The position numbers were made by a program, and so were the translations under genes. The notes beneath the pieces are model-generated. The model was not told where the DNA came from and searched no databases. It saw nothing but the letters and a program-made list of their open reading frames with translations. Of a DNA stretch of 64,000 nt, positions 22,501 through 33,629 are shown in pieces. Within the stretch, counting starts at the first letter, position 1, and the number at the start of each line of letters is the position of its first letter. The DNA is from Anthoceros angustus (Eukaryota; Streptophyta; Anthocerotopsida; Anthocerotales; Anthocerotaceae), in contig MU008209.1 of the NCBI GenBank assembly GCA_010909165.1, positions 186,001 through 250,000 of the forward strand, read 5' to 3'.

Positions 22501-24043
22501 TATATAGTATGCGTGTTTCTTCTATGGGGGCCACAAGACATGGGGTCGGTGCTTACTGCGAGACTCGAGCTTGCCAGCAAGCTGATTTTGTCCACTTACG
22601 ATCAGCCAACAAGCATCGACTACATACATTCACAGGTAGAACCTGGTTACAGCGGGATGTTCCTTGGGTTCTGCTACCTTGGGAGAGACTCCGGAGAATC
22701 CCAAGGATCCCATACAGCAAAATGTGGCTGCAGAATTCTTCCCAGCTTTGGAAATAGAGACCACATGCGCTTGGCGAGAAAGGATCCAATACTGGGTACA
22801 ATAGAGTACAAAAGAGGAAAAGACCTGCCCTGTGAACAGGCCTTCAAAGCAGAGTCAGATGGACAGTTGGATGTGTCACAAAACCCTCGACAGATAAGCC
22901 AGCCGTGAGGAATACAACAGTGAATGTGCAAGGACATGGTAAAACTGAACTGGGCAACCGCCCAGCAACTGCTGAACAACTGTTGCATAACTGCCAATTA
23001 TAGAGACTAGTCCCGTCTCTGCATCAAGTACTTCGAAGTAAGCAATCTGGAAGAGCGCTTGTACACTTACTGGAGAATGATGTCCTCGACGCCCAAGACG
23101 ACGACTTTGTATAGGAAGCAGGACCGGCAAGAGTTTACAACTCAAATGAAGTAGCAAAATTCAAGCTTCCTCACTTCACACACAAGAGTACAACTCACGG
23201 AAAACCAAAACACCTTAGAGTACAGTGGGATCAGAGCACAGCGCTACGCCTGGTAATGTATAGGAAGGAGAATACACGCCGCCTGCCCGTGGCGAGACCA
23301 GCCTCTACAGAACTGGGCAAAAATAAATTAGCAATGCCTACCCTACTGTTAAACCATTTATCCAGAGCCACTAGTGAGGTTCGCCGGCATGATTACTGTG
23401 GTGGGCAATAAACTCAAAATGGTAGTGTGGCTAACCATGTTGCCTGGCTGCTTTCAGATATTTCACCAAATCGATGTACTCCGATCAAACCAGACGTCCT
23501 GCGGACCTGCGGAGGCTTCGATGCCTTCAATGCTTGATAGCTATTGCATCTTGATCGCAGGTGTAATCTCAAACTCCTTACAGTCCAAAGTACTTTGTTT
23601 GACTACAACAGCTAGAGCAACCCTCAGACTCCTGCCAAGGGATCGCCTCTATTTGCTGCACAAACGGGGATGCCAGATTTTGGCATCTGAATGTCAAGAG
23701 GGACACCAGTGATTAGAGCTCCTGCATCCTCTGTGTCGGTAATATCTCAACCTCCTTGCCATCTGCCATATAGTTAACTTAAAGCTGAGATATAATAAAC
23801 CTGATGGACAAGATATATCCATGCCGCCGCCACTACACTTAACTACAACCAGATCCACAGGCCTCCGTCCGACCAACAGCATAAATTAGTGGTTGAAGGA
23901 GCTCTTGGACACAAAGGTAAGGTATGGTATTGCTGCCACCGTTGCATGCTTCCATAAGTAGTACTCAGCTCCCAAGGAGCTCCAGCTCTTATTCTAAAAG
24001 AATTGGTGATTAGTAGTTCCGAAAAACGGCACTCACCGTGCAG
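19502..24043. other. 4.5 kb with no confidently assigned gene
   Basis: Several open patches on both strands, none with a recognisable domain. On the plus strand, protein-like acidic segments are seen at about 20,070-20,200 (EFFEEKAMGIYRRV), 21,340-21,450 (VEVLDDVQPEQLFIAEVDSV) and 21,600-21,660 (PSDEDSADLFGSLQDG, followed by a GTATGC donor-like site). They could be exons of an unidentified plus-strand gene, but I could not join them in one frame. A 139-codon frame at 22489-22908 is unassigned. The stretch 22,900-24,043 is probably the 3' flank of the galactosyltransferase gene. Confidence 0.4.
20674..21078 (-). CDS. Possible small secreted protein (weak)
   Basis: An open frame on the minus strand reads a hydrophobic segment PAVLLAVFALVLQAAQA with a good signal-peptidase context, then a hydrophilic Gln/Lys/Arg-rich region and ETSEYNPS, whose acidic residues before Tyr could suit tyrosine sulfation. 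Against it: the frame has no upstream ATG (it opens after a stop with only GTG near the hydrophobic segment), so an unseen first exon would be needed. No family recognised. Listed because it looks signal-peptide-like, not because coding is shown. Confidence 0.25.
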   Translation of the reverse strand: MWLLHGGCSDARRSRGHPAVLLAVFALVLQAAQAVEVPRFVMRPFNGSPQTQQKQKQQMHAEDGRASRNDGKCGASRTRWPTGREQADDETSEYNPSSACTAIESRVTTRASFALSLSGSIPTCLRHWKHGSYG

Positions 24044-26281
24044 CTAGAAGGTAGTACTCCATACAGCACCCTCTCCTTCACCACAACGCTGATGCACATC
24101 TTTTATCCTCTCAACCGATTTGCAGATACCACTGCAAGTCCAGTCGAAGGATGCGACACAAATATTGCCAGCTTGAGCTTTCCACTCACAATCTGCACAC
24201 ATCGGCATGCACATCAGAAAAGGGGCCCTGGGACAACCAACTAATGCATGCCATGACAATCAACCATTTCAGCACCTGGAGGGGTACCGCAGCACATGCT
24301 GCGGTCATCAATATGCTCTACGTCTAAGCCGATGAACCAGGACCCTAAGGAAACATCCTCATTAGCGTATCTGTGCAATATTGGCCTGCAACAATCACCC
24401 AAAAAAGTAAGAAGCTTGTTCTAAACACCATAAACTGCAATCAGTGACCATACGACCTACGCAAAGACAATTGCACTTACTGATTAATGCTTATGTACGT
24501 TGCCAAATCTTTGGAGATGGCATAAATCTGACCCGTTGCATGCCTAAAGTACTTGTTACCCTCTTCCCCAAACTTCCAAAATTCAGGTTCATGATACTTC
24601 ACTCCCCTGCAACCATGGTGACCAGAGAGACTTTAGAAAACATGCATCTTGCCCATCACCGCGCATAATTTCAAAGGCACCAACTGCCAACATACTTACT
24701 TTTGCGCAAGCACGGGACCAGATTTCATACAACCGATGTACACACGGGGCTTTGAGCGATGTCTTGCCAATGTTGTTCCAAGAGTCCCTGAATCAGGACA
24801 GTACAATCAATTTTCAGCGAGTTCACTGAGTCTGAGACTGTCCACGCTAACTGTTGCTCATGTACTGTGAAGCAAAACATGGGACATACCTAGATTGACA
24901 TGGACATCATCATCCACCTTGACATAAAAATCGGCATCCCATTTTGACACAGCTGTGGCAAAGTAGATCTTCGTCTTTGCAGAAAGTTCATGGTAGCCCT
25001 CGACGTGGTCCTGCAAGACGGAAGGGGGTCACCGGTTCAGTTTCAGCCGGAAGGAAGATAGGAATATCCGAGCTCTTTGGGTCCCTCCAACAGACCTACC
25101 AATCTTAGAAAGTCTGAATGTTGGGCGTCCTCAGCCTCGATAGCACGATCCAGAATGCCACCTGGTGTCGCACTGCGCTCCACAAAGCACACCAGCGTCA
25201 CCCAAACCGGCCGACAGCGGCATCGCAGCAGACTTACCACAAAAGGAAAGGACAAGTTGCTAAAAGCAACTCACCTGTGCCCAATCACAAAACGAATTAC
25301 AATGCCCTTCTCCTGCTCCAACTGTTTGAGCTTCTCGCCTGCCCAAACCACAGAGCATCAGATGTGTTGCCCCACACAGATGCACTGTCGCAACAACCAA
25401 CCAGCACAAGGTCGAGTACCTTGAGGCATCCACGTCTCCCGCACAGAATCCCTTCGTTTCCGGCTGCTGAAAGCGGTATTGATACCGATCACGACGAATG
25501 CCTTCTGCCGTGGTTGGTTATCCGCAAATTCATGAATGGGCTTCACAAGCACAGGCGTCCCCTTAGCACTAGTAGCCTGAGTAGCTCGCGCGGCAGCCAG
25601 CTCCATCTCCAGCGAAGAAATCGTCTTGTCGAGCCCACTGGAACCAATGGCACCAGCTCTCTCAGCCACCGCACAACCCAACCCAACCCAACCCAACCCA
25701 ATCCAATCCAACGCAGCTTCACAACACGCACAGCAGCGCCAACCCCAGATCTTACCGAATGGCGAGATGCGTCCTCGACACCTCCTCCAGAATGTCCTTC
25801 GACCCCGACTCCGAGTTGAGAGGCTTCTGAAAAGAAAGCTAACTTTGTAAGCGACGCACCAAACCAACCAACCCACCCCCCGATCTACCCCCTTCCCCGC
25901 ATTGCGGCATCCAAACCCGATTCCACCAAGCTCCCGCCCCCGCGTCAACACTTACAGGCTTGGGATCGCATTCCTCCGCCACAATCTGCGATTCCAGCCT
26001 CCCGGTCCCTCGCAGCCCCTGCGCCCTGATCGCATCCTGATCGTCGGGGGTGAAACTCATTCTGCCCAGCCCACCACCACACACCATAACCCAATGAGTC
26101 CTCCCTCCATTTCCTCACCCCTCCCCCTCCCCATCCAGATCCAGCCCCAGATCCAAACCCATTTCCATGCCCATATCCAAATCCAGCACCTGGTGGTGAA
26201 CAGCATGCCCCCGCAGAAGCACAGGATGCAGAGGACCGCGAGCCAATTGGGCGACACGCCGGAGGCACTCCGGGGCCTCAT
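24044..26281 (-). CDS. GT31 beta-1,3-galactosyltransferase (plant B3GALT type)
   Basis: Golgi type II membrane enzyme that adds beta-1,3-galactose to glycoprotein glycans such as arabinogalactan proteins. Eleven exons join in frame on the minus strand: 26281-26190, 26061-25956, 25826-25756, 25637-25420, 25338-25275, 25172-25100, 25010-24890, 24787-24700, 24606-24481, 24385-24276 and 24192-24044. The N-terminus [19 protein letters not shown] is the signal anchor, then a stem with [17 protein letters not shown]. Catalytic-domain motifs are [62 protein letters not shown] (the DxD metal site), [43 protein letters not shown] and the Cys-rich end [18 protein letters not shown]. The gene appears intact. 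The ending [12 protein letters not shown] resembles Arabidopsis B3GALT7-like proteins as I recall them; exact acceptor unknown. Confidence 0.95.
25674..25712. repeat. AACCC pentamer microsatellite in a GT31 intron
   Basis: About five units of AACCC followed by two AATCC variants, wholly inside the intron between exons 3 and 4 of the galactosyltransferase gene. Confidence 0.9.
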
Positions 26282-27821
26282 CTCGCCTGCACGGACCGCC
26301 CTAAACCCTAGCAGCGGGCGGGACCTGCATGCCCAGCCCGGGCCTTCCCGGCCTCAGGCGGCCCGGACACCGAGGTCAGGGCGAGCGGAATCCCGCAGGC
26401 ATGGGGCGCCGGGGCCGGGCAATGGGCATGGAGCGGAAACAGGCCCGGCACCGGCAGCCTCAGCAGGACCAGCAGCCCCAGCAGGACCAGCAGCAGCAGC
26501 AGGGGAAGGAGACGGAGAAGAAGCCGATGCAGATGCCGCAACCAGGGCGGCCACAGCAGCAAAATCGGACGCGAGAGCAGCAAGAGGAGGAGCAGGAGAA
26601 GCCGAGGAAGCAGCTATGGCCTCGATGCTGCAGCAGAGCGCGTGGCGCTCTGGCCGTGGCCCTCTCTCTTTGAACTCCACAGCCTGCTGCATCGCAATTC
26701 CAATCGCAACCGTCCGAGCACTCTCTCTCGAACTCTCTCTCCCCCCGCCCTTGGCCCCCCTCGCTCTGCGAGTGCGCCGCGGTTAAGCCCAACCCCGACC
26801 CCGGGTTGGGTGAACCCGGGGTTAAGCTCGCCGGCGCAACCGGCGTATCTGGGGCCCACGCAGGGGCCGGCGAAAGTGCGCGCACCCGGATGCTGCTTCC
26901 AATCTGGTGCGCTTCTCCCCCGGTCGCGGATGCCCATCGCCGGCCCTGGTAAAGCGTTGCCGCCATCTGCGGCGTCTAAAACAAGCGGGACGAGCCACGT
27001 GGCGCGTTGGACCCGTCGTGCCGTCTGCATGGACCCCGTATTGTACAGTCCACGTGGACTCGCACACGTATACGTACGCGCACACTCGTCTCGTTTCACT
27101 TTTAAGAATTCTGAAAATATGTGGGCACCCGGGTTACATATGTACATATCTTGGGTACGATCGCATCTTGATCCGTTGGGATCGTGAATTCGCAAGCATA
27201 TCCACCAGAATATTATGTAATTAAATGCTTCTTACTCTTAATTGCATCCTCTGAGGACTTGGATAGGTATCCATGAGGGAGGAGAAGAGCCTCCATGCAT
27301 GGGCTTCGGCTTTTGCATAATCTCGAGCAGACCAGAAGTCCTCTTAATCCTAGCCCATGGTATGCTAAGCTGAGGCTTCCGAAGAGTGTGAGTCTGAATC
27401 AACAAGGAGGTGGCCTTGGGAAATCCTCCAGCAGCTGTGCTTTGATTACATAGTGGAACAGTGGAATATATCAAATGCTCTTCCACTTGCAGTGGGTTCC
27501 TCGAGGCCTGTCCGTTGTAATCACACGAGATAGTGATACTCTGGGGAAGACGTGATGCTGAGAAAGTTTGTATACAGGAGTTGGTTTTCAGTGTTAGGAA
27601 AAGGTCTCAAACTCTTGCTTGAGAGGGAAGTTGCTTGATGTCACAGGAGACTCCGAAACATTTCTCTCAGATCCAGGTATGGCACCCTAGACATCTGAAC
27701 CATGTCCTAGACATCCTAAACAGCGTGTCTGAGATGGTGCATACCACTTGACAGGAACCATGCTGTTAAGCACGTTTGTGTGTTGAACAAACCAGGTGCG
27801 TGCTCCCTTCCCTTCCCTTCG
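26282..27821. other. GC-rich flank, no supported gene
   Basis: 26,282-27,000 is GC-rich with long overlapping frames on both strands, low complexity (Ala/Pro or Gln repeats) and no domain; probably GT31 promoter. 27,000-27,821 has no frame worth calling and should include the 3' UTR of the zinc-ribbon gene ending at 27,822. Confidence 0.5.
26303..26311. promoter_or_regulatory. Telo-box in the GT31 5' region
   Basis: AAACCCTAG lies about 22 bp upstream of the GT31 ATG, in the presumed 5' UTR. Telo-boxes (AAACCCTA) are common near plant transcription starts. Assignment by motif only. Confidence 0.5.
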
Positions 27822-28373
27822 CTAGTGGTTCTTGTCAGGGTCCCAGTGTTGGTAACCAGATGGAGGCTGTTGCAGCAAAGCTTTCATCTTCATTCGGTAC
27901 CGAGGCTGCCTGGGAACGACCTGGCTCGGACCACAATGGTAAACACCAGTTCCAGGTCTCAGAGGAGGCCCATCATCATAAATGTACCCAAGGAGGGCAC
28001 CACAGGATGCACACAGTAGCTTCGTCCTGAGCCGCTGTATTCCCCAATAGTTCCTCGTTTCCCAAAAGGGTTTGAACTTCTTCTCCTCCACCTTCCGAAA
28101 GCTGCTCTCGCCTATGTGGGAGAAGGACAGAGTGCCTTTGTTCCCAGCGTCGAAGACCATCTCCTGGGGAAACAGATACTCAGAGTCCAGATTCAACGAT
28201 TTTCCACATGCTCGGCAACTGCCACCACACACCAACACATAAGTACTGACCACACTAAAACACATCCCCACGTCGGAGACGTGGAAGACTGCACACATGG
28301 CGGCAGCATCAGGGAGTGTACCTGTATGTGACCCCCGCCATTGACATAGCAAGCTGTCGGGGAAGTCCTTGAA
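27822..28373 (-). CDS. Two-CxxC zinc-ribbon protein, At4g08330-like (paralogue 1)
   Basis: Two exons are supported: about 28373-28322 and 28218-27822. The first ends MSMAGVTYS (ATG at 28347) and the second opens with CRACGKSLNL, giving TYSCRACGKSLNL across the splice. The first CxxC (CRAC) is paired about 65 residues later with CASC in KLLCASCGALLGYIYDDGPP. Between lie GNKGTLSFSHIGESSF and KFKPFWETRNYWGIQR. The end is PSQVVPRQPRYRMKMKAL plus a short tail. The two CxxC pairs should bind one zinc in a Yippee/MsrB-like fold. It resembles the plant family of Arabidopsis At4g08330 as I recall it; function unknown. The exon may be preceded by another coding exon, so the N-terminus is uncertain. A close paralogue lies at 31,246. 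Confidence 0.8.
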   Translation of the reverse strand, partial: FKDFPDSLLCQWRGSHTGTLPDAAAMCAVFHVSDVGMCFSVVSTYVLVCGGSCRACGKSLNLDSEYLFPQEMVFDAGNKGTLSFSHIGESSFRKVEEKKFKPFWETRNYWGIQRLRTKLLCASCGALLGYIYDDGPPLRPGTGVYHCGPSQVVPRQPRYRMKMKALLQQPPSGYQHWDPDKNH

Positions 28374-30171
28374 CTGAAGCGGATGGTCGTCACGAAAATT
28401 TGCACTTGGATGACTGCGTCGAGCCCGATCCGGAACACACTAGGATGGAAGGAGTCGAAAAAAATCCAGTCTCTCCGTCTCTGCCCAACATGCCACCATC
28501 CACGATGAGGTGAAATGTCCTTGGTCTTGCAACGCGCTGGAGATGGGGCAGCAAACGCGGTGGATTCCGGCTTCCGGGTGGGAGAACATGGTGGCACCAC
28601 CAACGCGTGGCATACCTACTAAAAACAGCAAGCTTAAGGGAAGCCTTCACGAAGGAGGTAATTTGCAAACTGCTCATGGATTCAGACATACATATGTAGC
28701 AAATGAGATAAATCAACTTCGAGAGCGATGGCGTACCGATCTCGTCACGAAGGAAGTTGTTCACATTTTTGTTTTTCTGGTGGTCATGTCCCTACTCCCT
28801 ACTCGAGAGGGATGGCGTACCGATCACGTCACGAAGGAAGTTGTTCACACTTTTTTTTTTTTGGGGTCACGTCCCTGCCTGACATTCCAACCCCAGGCAG
28901 GGTGACCGAGGCACACGCTCTATTCCGGCGGTGGCCCGATCGGCTTCGGATGCTGAGCCTGCTGATGCGGTCCCATGAGCACGCTCACGGCTCAGCCTCC
29001 CGACTGCCTGAGCTAAACACACCAGAAGTCCTCACAAGCCTCTTCGATCCTGGATCAGACGCAGATCCATCGCCATCCCGAAACCCTGAGGCCACACCTA
29101 GATCTGAAGCAAAACCATGCGATGCCAGCTGAAACAAGTTCCTTCCACTTACGGCTTCCACACTCCGGATCCCGCAGCACAAACCCTTCCTCATTCTGCA
29201 TGTCCTCCGGAGGAGGCAAAACATGTACAGCTCCGTCGTCGGCCGGCTTGCCCGTATCCTCCTAAGCCAGGGTGTAGAGGCCGTTGCCTCCCTCGTAGGC
29301 CTGGAAGGTCTTTGCCATTAGGATGGTCGTTTCGACTGGTGAGAGACTCCGTGCGTGTAGGAAGGCTACCAAGCAGCCTGGTCGTGGAAGGCGGTGTAGG
29401 AGGTGATGGCCGAACCTCGTGTAGGAGTCCTCTGGATCCCGATGACACGATGGGCGGAGCTGGAACTCCAGGTGGCTCCATTGGCCAAGATGGATCTCCA
29501 GCTCATGCGCATGGCTGATGAGGAGCCGGAGGCCCAGCTCGGCCAAGGAGGAAGAAAAAAAAATTGGAAACTTCCAAACGGCATGCCACAAGAGTGTCCA
29601 ATGCAGAGACCGTTCCGAGAAACTGTGGCGAGGCGTGGATGGGAAGCTGGACTGATGAGTCTGGCTTGGACGACAAGCAGTCTGGGTCGTCCAAGCCCGT
29701 GACGTGACCAGTTTAGCAACCAGAGTTAACCATAGGGCGCAGACTGCGACCGTCTCTGCAGTCTTGCTCGTGGCGTGGCGAGCACGCATTTCGCCTGCGC
29801 TCCCGAGCTCTTTAACAGCGTCGGAACCACAGCGGCAGAGCATCCCTTCTCTGCATTCCATTTCGCGCTTCCAAGTGCATTCTTTCTGCTCTCTGCTCTC
29901 TGCTCTCTGCTCCCTCGCGCACTGCCATCCCGCTGCTTGCAATTCCAATTGCAATCGCAATTGAATGTTTTTGTGGTCTGTTTTCTTCTCCGACGTCCAG
30001 TGCACCTGCTTGGGGAAATCGATACCTGTGCTGTTCAATTTCTCACGTTGCTAGCAGCCAGGGACGTGCATCCGTCTACATTCGCCATTTGGCATTCCTA
30101 CAGAGCCAAATTGCGACCCAGCGTTCTCGGGCTACACAGCTGCGGGTCGACTCAGCGCTCGCCGAACAGCG
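28374..30171. other. No assigned gene between zinc-ribbon 1 and small protein 2
   Basis: Besides the tandem duplication there is a minus-strand frame (about 30,038-29,262) ending in a protein-like ILMAKTFQAYEGGNGLYTLA then stop, and an overlapping minus frame ending GSAITSYTAFHDQAAW. These could be parts of one small gene with an unseen junction, but I could not build a consistent model or name a family. 29,720-30,171 is the upstream region of the small gene at 30,172. Confidence 0.4.
28720..28876. repeat. Tandem duplication of about 75-84 bp
   Basis: 28,720-28,794 and 28,804-28,876 share GATGGCGTACCGATC, CGTCACGAAGGAAGTTGTTC and GTCCCT with small differences; each has a T-run of different length in the middle. 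Confidence 0.85.
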
Positions 30172-30420
30172 ATGGCGGGCTTCGGCAAGCTGCGGTGCTT
30201 TGGACACTCCCGCGTGGCTGCAACCGATGACGCTCACAAGGCAGCAGGCGCAGGCGCAGGCGCAGGCGCAGGCTCCGATTCCAAGCAGCAGCCCAGAGTG
30301 CATGCGAGTGGCGACACCAAGCCTGGGACTGGGACTGGGACTGGGACTGGGACTCCAACTGCCACTCTGTCCGACGTTTTCAAGTACAGTTCCAGCCGAG
30401 GGATGCTACCACGCATGTGA
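30172..30420 (+). CDS. Small protein, conserved DV(I/F)KYSS C-terminus (paralogue 2)
   Basis: 82 residues from ATG at 30172 to TGA at 30420. It begins MAGFGKLRCFGHSRVAAT, then an Ala-Gly run from a GCAGGC repeat, SDSKQQPRVHASG, a Gly-Thr run from a GGGACT repeat, and ends TATLSDVFKYSSSRGMLPRM. The C-terminal 18 residues and SxSKQQ align with the protein at 19,247-19,501 on the other strand. No signal peptide, TM segment or known domain. The in-frame hexanucleotide repeats mean length can vary without frame loss. Function unknown. Confidence 0.65.
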   Translation: MAGFGKLRCFGHSRVAATDDAHKAAGAGAGAGAGSDSKQQPRVHASGDTKPGTGTGTGTGTPTATLSDVFKYSSSRGMLPRM

Positions 30421-31245
30421 GCGTGTCAGGGCGGAGTGGTTCGTTATCTGCATTCTGCGACATGACATTTCGTGATCTCATGCTCGGTTGATTCACGAGC
30501 TGTAATCGAGGCGAGGCGAGGCGAGGCGAGGCGAGGCGAGTAATTATCTGTCTCAGGCTCCAGGTGCAACAGCAGTGCTAACCGCCATGGCCCAAGCTGG
30601 CGAGGGGCCTGCACAAGGCCAGAGTGCACTTGTGCAGGCCCGTGCTCGATCTGTCGGCTTACCACGTTCCCACTTCTGGCATTGCATTGCTTTGCTTTGC
30701 TTTGCTTCAACAAGTGGTTACTAAGCAGCCTTTAGTTTATGGTGTTCAAATATGAGTGATTTACTAAACAAATAGGGCTTGCTTTCCAAGTCTTAACCAA
30801 GACTTGAGAGACTCCAATTTCCAAGGCTGCCTTGGAAACTGGATGTTCGTTGTAGACTAGGTGGTAAATGAAATTCTGAGCTGATGCAGCTCCTGTGAAG
30901 TGAGGAGTGATTGACACAAATTCACCTCCCGACTACTGGCAGCTGTTGGATTTCTGCTCATGTGGGAGGGCTGTTTTTCCACCGCCGCGTCTTCAGTGTT
31001 ATACTCTGTAATTGAGTTACACACTTCATAATTTGAAGCAGATTGTCCGCTCTCAAATGGAACGTATATGAGTACCTAGTGGCTCCATGGTTCGGTTCAA
31101 AGGATTTGAAACGATTGCAAGTCATTCTACTTGCTACTGAGACCCAAACAATGAACTACAACAAATCGATATATCGATGTCCATAGATTGGTTTAATGGG
31201 TAGGAATTGTGGGAAGAGTTCCGAATGGTTGCTCGAACTTGTTGT
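30421..31245. other. Intergenic, 3' flanks
   Basis: Apart from the microsatellites, no frame with support. It separates the 3' end of the small protein gene (+) from the 3' end of zinc-ribbon paralogue 2 (-). Confidence 0.5.
30508..30540. repeat. GAGGC pentamer microsatellite
   Basis: Six to seven perfect units of GAGGC about 90 bp downstream of the small protein stop. A CTTTG run follows at about 30,685-30,706. Confidence 0.9.
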
Positions 31246-31836
31246 CTACAGCGTTTTAACCATAGCCTGGTGTGGTAAGGTCGGGCTCTGCTTGTAACCA
31301 AGTGGAGGCTTTTGCAGCAGAGCATTTATCTTCATGCGGTAACGCGGCTGCCTGGGAATCACTTGGCTCGGACCAAAATGGTGTACACCATGGCCAGCTC
31401 TCAGAGGAGGGCCATCCTCGTAGATGTGTCCGACCAGTGCATCACAAGATGCGCACAGTAGCTTCGTCCTGATGCGCTGTATTCCCCAGTAGTTCCTTGT
31501 TTCCCAAAAGGGTTTGTACTTCTTCTCCTCCTCTTTACGAAAGCTGCTGCCGTCAATGTGGAAGAAGGAAAGAGTGCCTTTGTTTCCAGCCTCGAACAAC
31601 ATGCCTTCGGGAAACAGATAGTCGGAGAACAAATTAAGAGCTGTGCCACACGCTCGGCAGCTGCCACAAGACAGTAGACGCCCATCAGCTGAAGCGAACA
31701 GAAAATTTAGCATACGCATCGGCGCTACTGATGCTACACACCAGTCTCGCAATATGTAATGTTGGATGCCTTAACGTCCTCAGCAGAATAGGATCACGAA
31801 TCAGGTCGAGGGATACCTGTACGTTAACCCCGCCAT
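31246..31836 (-). CDS. Two-CxxC zinc-ribbon protein, At4g08330-like (paralogue 2)
   Basis: Close paralogue of the gene at 27,822, same strand, about 3.4 kb away. Exon 2 is 31660-31246. Exon 1 ends at 31817 with MAGLTYS (ATG at 31836), giving TYSCRACGTALNL. The zinc-ligand pairs CRAC and CASC and the blocks FKPFWETRNYWGIQR-like (here YKPF), GHIYEDGPPLRAG and PSQVIPRQPRYRMKINALL are conserved. In exon 1 the frame is open further upstream (HQEDIKQEVAATSHFF before the Met). A possible earlier exon at about 32,053-31,985 (MVGVGGLPMMEQAQCLKQFP, ending in a GTTTGT donor) would join in phase, so the true start may be near 32,050. Confidence 0.8.
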
Positions 31837-33104
31837 GAAGAAATGGCTGGTTGCAGCAACCTCTTGCTTGATGTCCTCCTGGTGCAGCTGCGTTGGGAAA
31901 TGACCTCGAACTGAAGCACAACGTGCGGCGTATGAGTGCTACACGGAGGTCAGATCACTCCGGTGCGACACACCAAGATGTAGCGGTGTTGATGAAGAAA
32001 CAAACCTGGAAATTGTTTCAAGCACTGCGCTTGCTCCATCATCGGCAAGCCACCAACTCCAACCATTTCACCTGACCAAAAGACAAAGCATCGACAATGA
32101 TGTAATGCCAGCTTTACATACTTCCGACGGACTCTGCGCTCGAGGCGAGCATAACGGGGCTCGATTCCGGGTCACTTGGGCTTGGAGTCGTGGAGAACCC
32201 GTTGCGTCACACGTGCATCTGAAAGACAGTACACAGAACCTCGTCGGGAGCTCTGAGGCCGTCTGGAGTCATCGGCGGGGAAGGCCACCGTTCGCACGTT
32301 GGCACCGAGACAGAAGCAGTTTCATCCCCCGTTTCCTTCACGCATCACTGAACAAAGTGACTCTGGCATTCGTTAATGAAAGCAAACATTAAGACAACTG
32401 CAAAAGGCGGGAATATTCACTGGAGCTAATTCTGGACGAACCACTAACAAGCGGAAACTGAGAGACCTTCTAAACATGTGGACGGACGTTTATCACGAAC
32501 ATCCAGCACAGGAATGGCGTCAAAACGCCATTGCCGTCATACCAGGTCCTGCAGGTAACCGACAACACAGTGCAAGATTGTGATGCCATTCTTTCCAAGA
32601 TTCTTACACAGCAAAAAAGAGACATTCATTCAGTGATGTCTTGCAATCAGAACCATAAGATCTTGAGGTGTGGAAGTTGCCTTGGAAGCTTGGAAGAACT
32701 ACAACCACAACCTTTAGGGACGTGAACACTGCACACAATTCAGTCCTGACTGCTTCTCCTCGACTTCCTCCGCTCACATTGCGTCATGGAATGCATAGTC
32801 GGAGGCAAGCACAGAAGTAGAGTAGGAAAGCACAAGGGACAAGAAACACAATGTATGTACCAGGGCTCTCACGATTTCCATTTCGTTAGAGAACTGTGAA
32901 ACACTTTACAATCAAACAGGTTTTGGTACACCGGATAGCAATCATCGGTAAACATCTGTCACAAAGAATGTGTCCTGTAGATAGGAGGACTCGACAAGAA
33001 ATTTGCTTCACACGCACACAAGCTTAGCTAGCTGCGCCTAAGCAAGATAGGGAAACCTGCTATGCAGCTCCTTAGCTCCGCTCTGCATATCGGCTTCTTC
33101 AGCT
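31837..33104. other. Intergenic, possible 5' exon of zinc-ribbon 2
   Basis: May contain an upstream exon of the zinc-ribbon gene (about 32,053-31,985, minus). From 32,100 to 33,104 nothing gene-like is seen; the right end is the 3' flank of the plastid protein gene. Confidence 0.45.
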
Positions 33105-33629
33105 CTACTTGGACGGTTGGCTCACCAGGCTAGAGACCACGGAGGAGGCGGCCACAACGGCCACCAGCTCAGCTCCGGCCACAAGGCCCGCTTGCACAGC
33201 AGGAGACAGGAAACCCTCGGCAGAGGCCGAAGACGACTTGAACGCGCCGGCGACGGCAGAGCTTACCGCGGAGACCTCGGCCTCACCTTCCCGCACCAGC
33301 TCCTTCACTTCCTCCACCACGGCCTGCTCCGCATCCTCCAGCTTCCTCTTGAGCCCGAAGAGCGGCACGTCGCTTGCCTCCGCCCTCGAGCCGGACCCCG
33401 TCAGCAGTGCCAGAGACAGCCCCGCCAGCGACAATGCCGCCTGTCTCCTGGATGTGGATTGCAACGCGGTATCCTTGCCTGTAGAAGGCGAGCAGGGCCT
33501 CTCCGCCGACGCGAAATTTCTGACTACCAACATGCTCGGCTGCATCTGCTGCGGGTGCGGCTGTGCAAGGCGGGAGGATGCAGTCGACAGAGCGGAGGGG
33601 AGCGCGAGGGAGGCCATGGCGGACGCCAT
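33105..33629 (-). CDS. Small thylakoid-targeted protein with Tat-like signal
   Basis: 174 residues, single exon, ATG at 33629. The first about 70 residues are Ser/Ala/Gln-rich and basic, as in a chloroplast transit peptide. Then comes SRRQAALSLAGLSLALL with a twin-arginine pair, a hydrophobic core and an AEA cleavage site: a bipartite lumen-targeting signal. The mature part starts SDVPLFGLKRKLEDAEQ, continues as a charged helix (VVEEVKELVREGEAEV) and ends with a hydrophobic Ala/Val-rich segment AGAELVAVVAASSVVSSLV. I recall plant plastid proteins with a similar SDxPLFGxRKKL start but cannot give a firm name. Thylakoid location is inference from the signal. Confidence 0.75.
   Translation of the reverse strand: MASAMASLALPSALSTASSRLAQPHPQQMQPSMLVVRNFASAERPCSPSTGKDTALQSTSRRQAALSLAGLSLALLTGSGSRAEASDVPLFGLKRKLEDAEQAVVEEVKELVREGEAEVSAVSSAVAGAFKSSSASAEGFLSPAVQAGLVAGAELVAVVAASSVVSSLVSQPSK

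Noticed and set aside
24038-24870. Plus-strand ORFs across the galactosyltransferase gene
   Set aside because: They are antisense shadows of the well-supported minus-strand GT31 exons.
26308-27195. Long overlapping ORFs upstream of GT31 (Ala/Pro, Gln or Arg-rich)
   Set aside because: Low complexity, present in several frames at once because of GC-rich repeats; no conserved motif.
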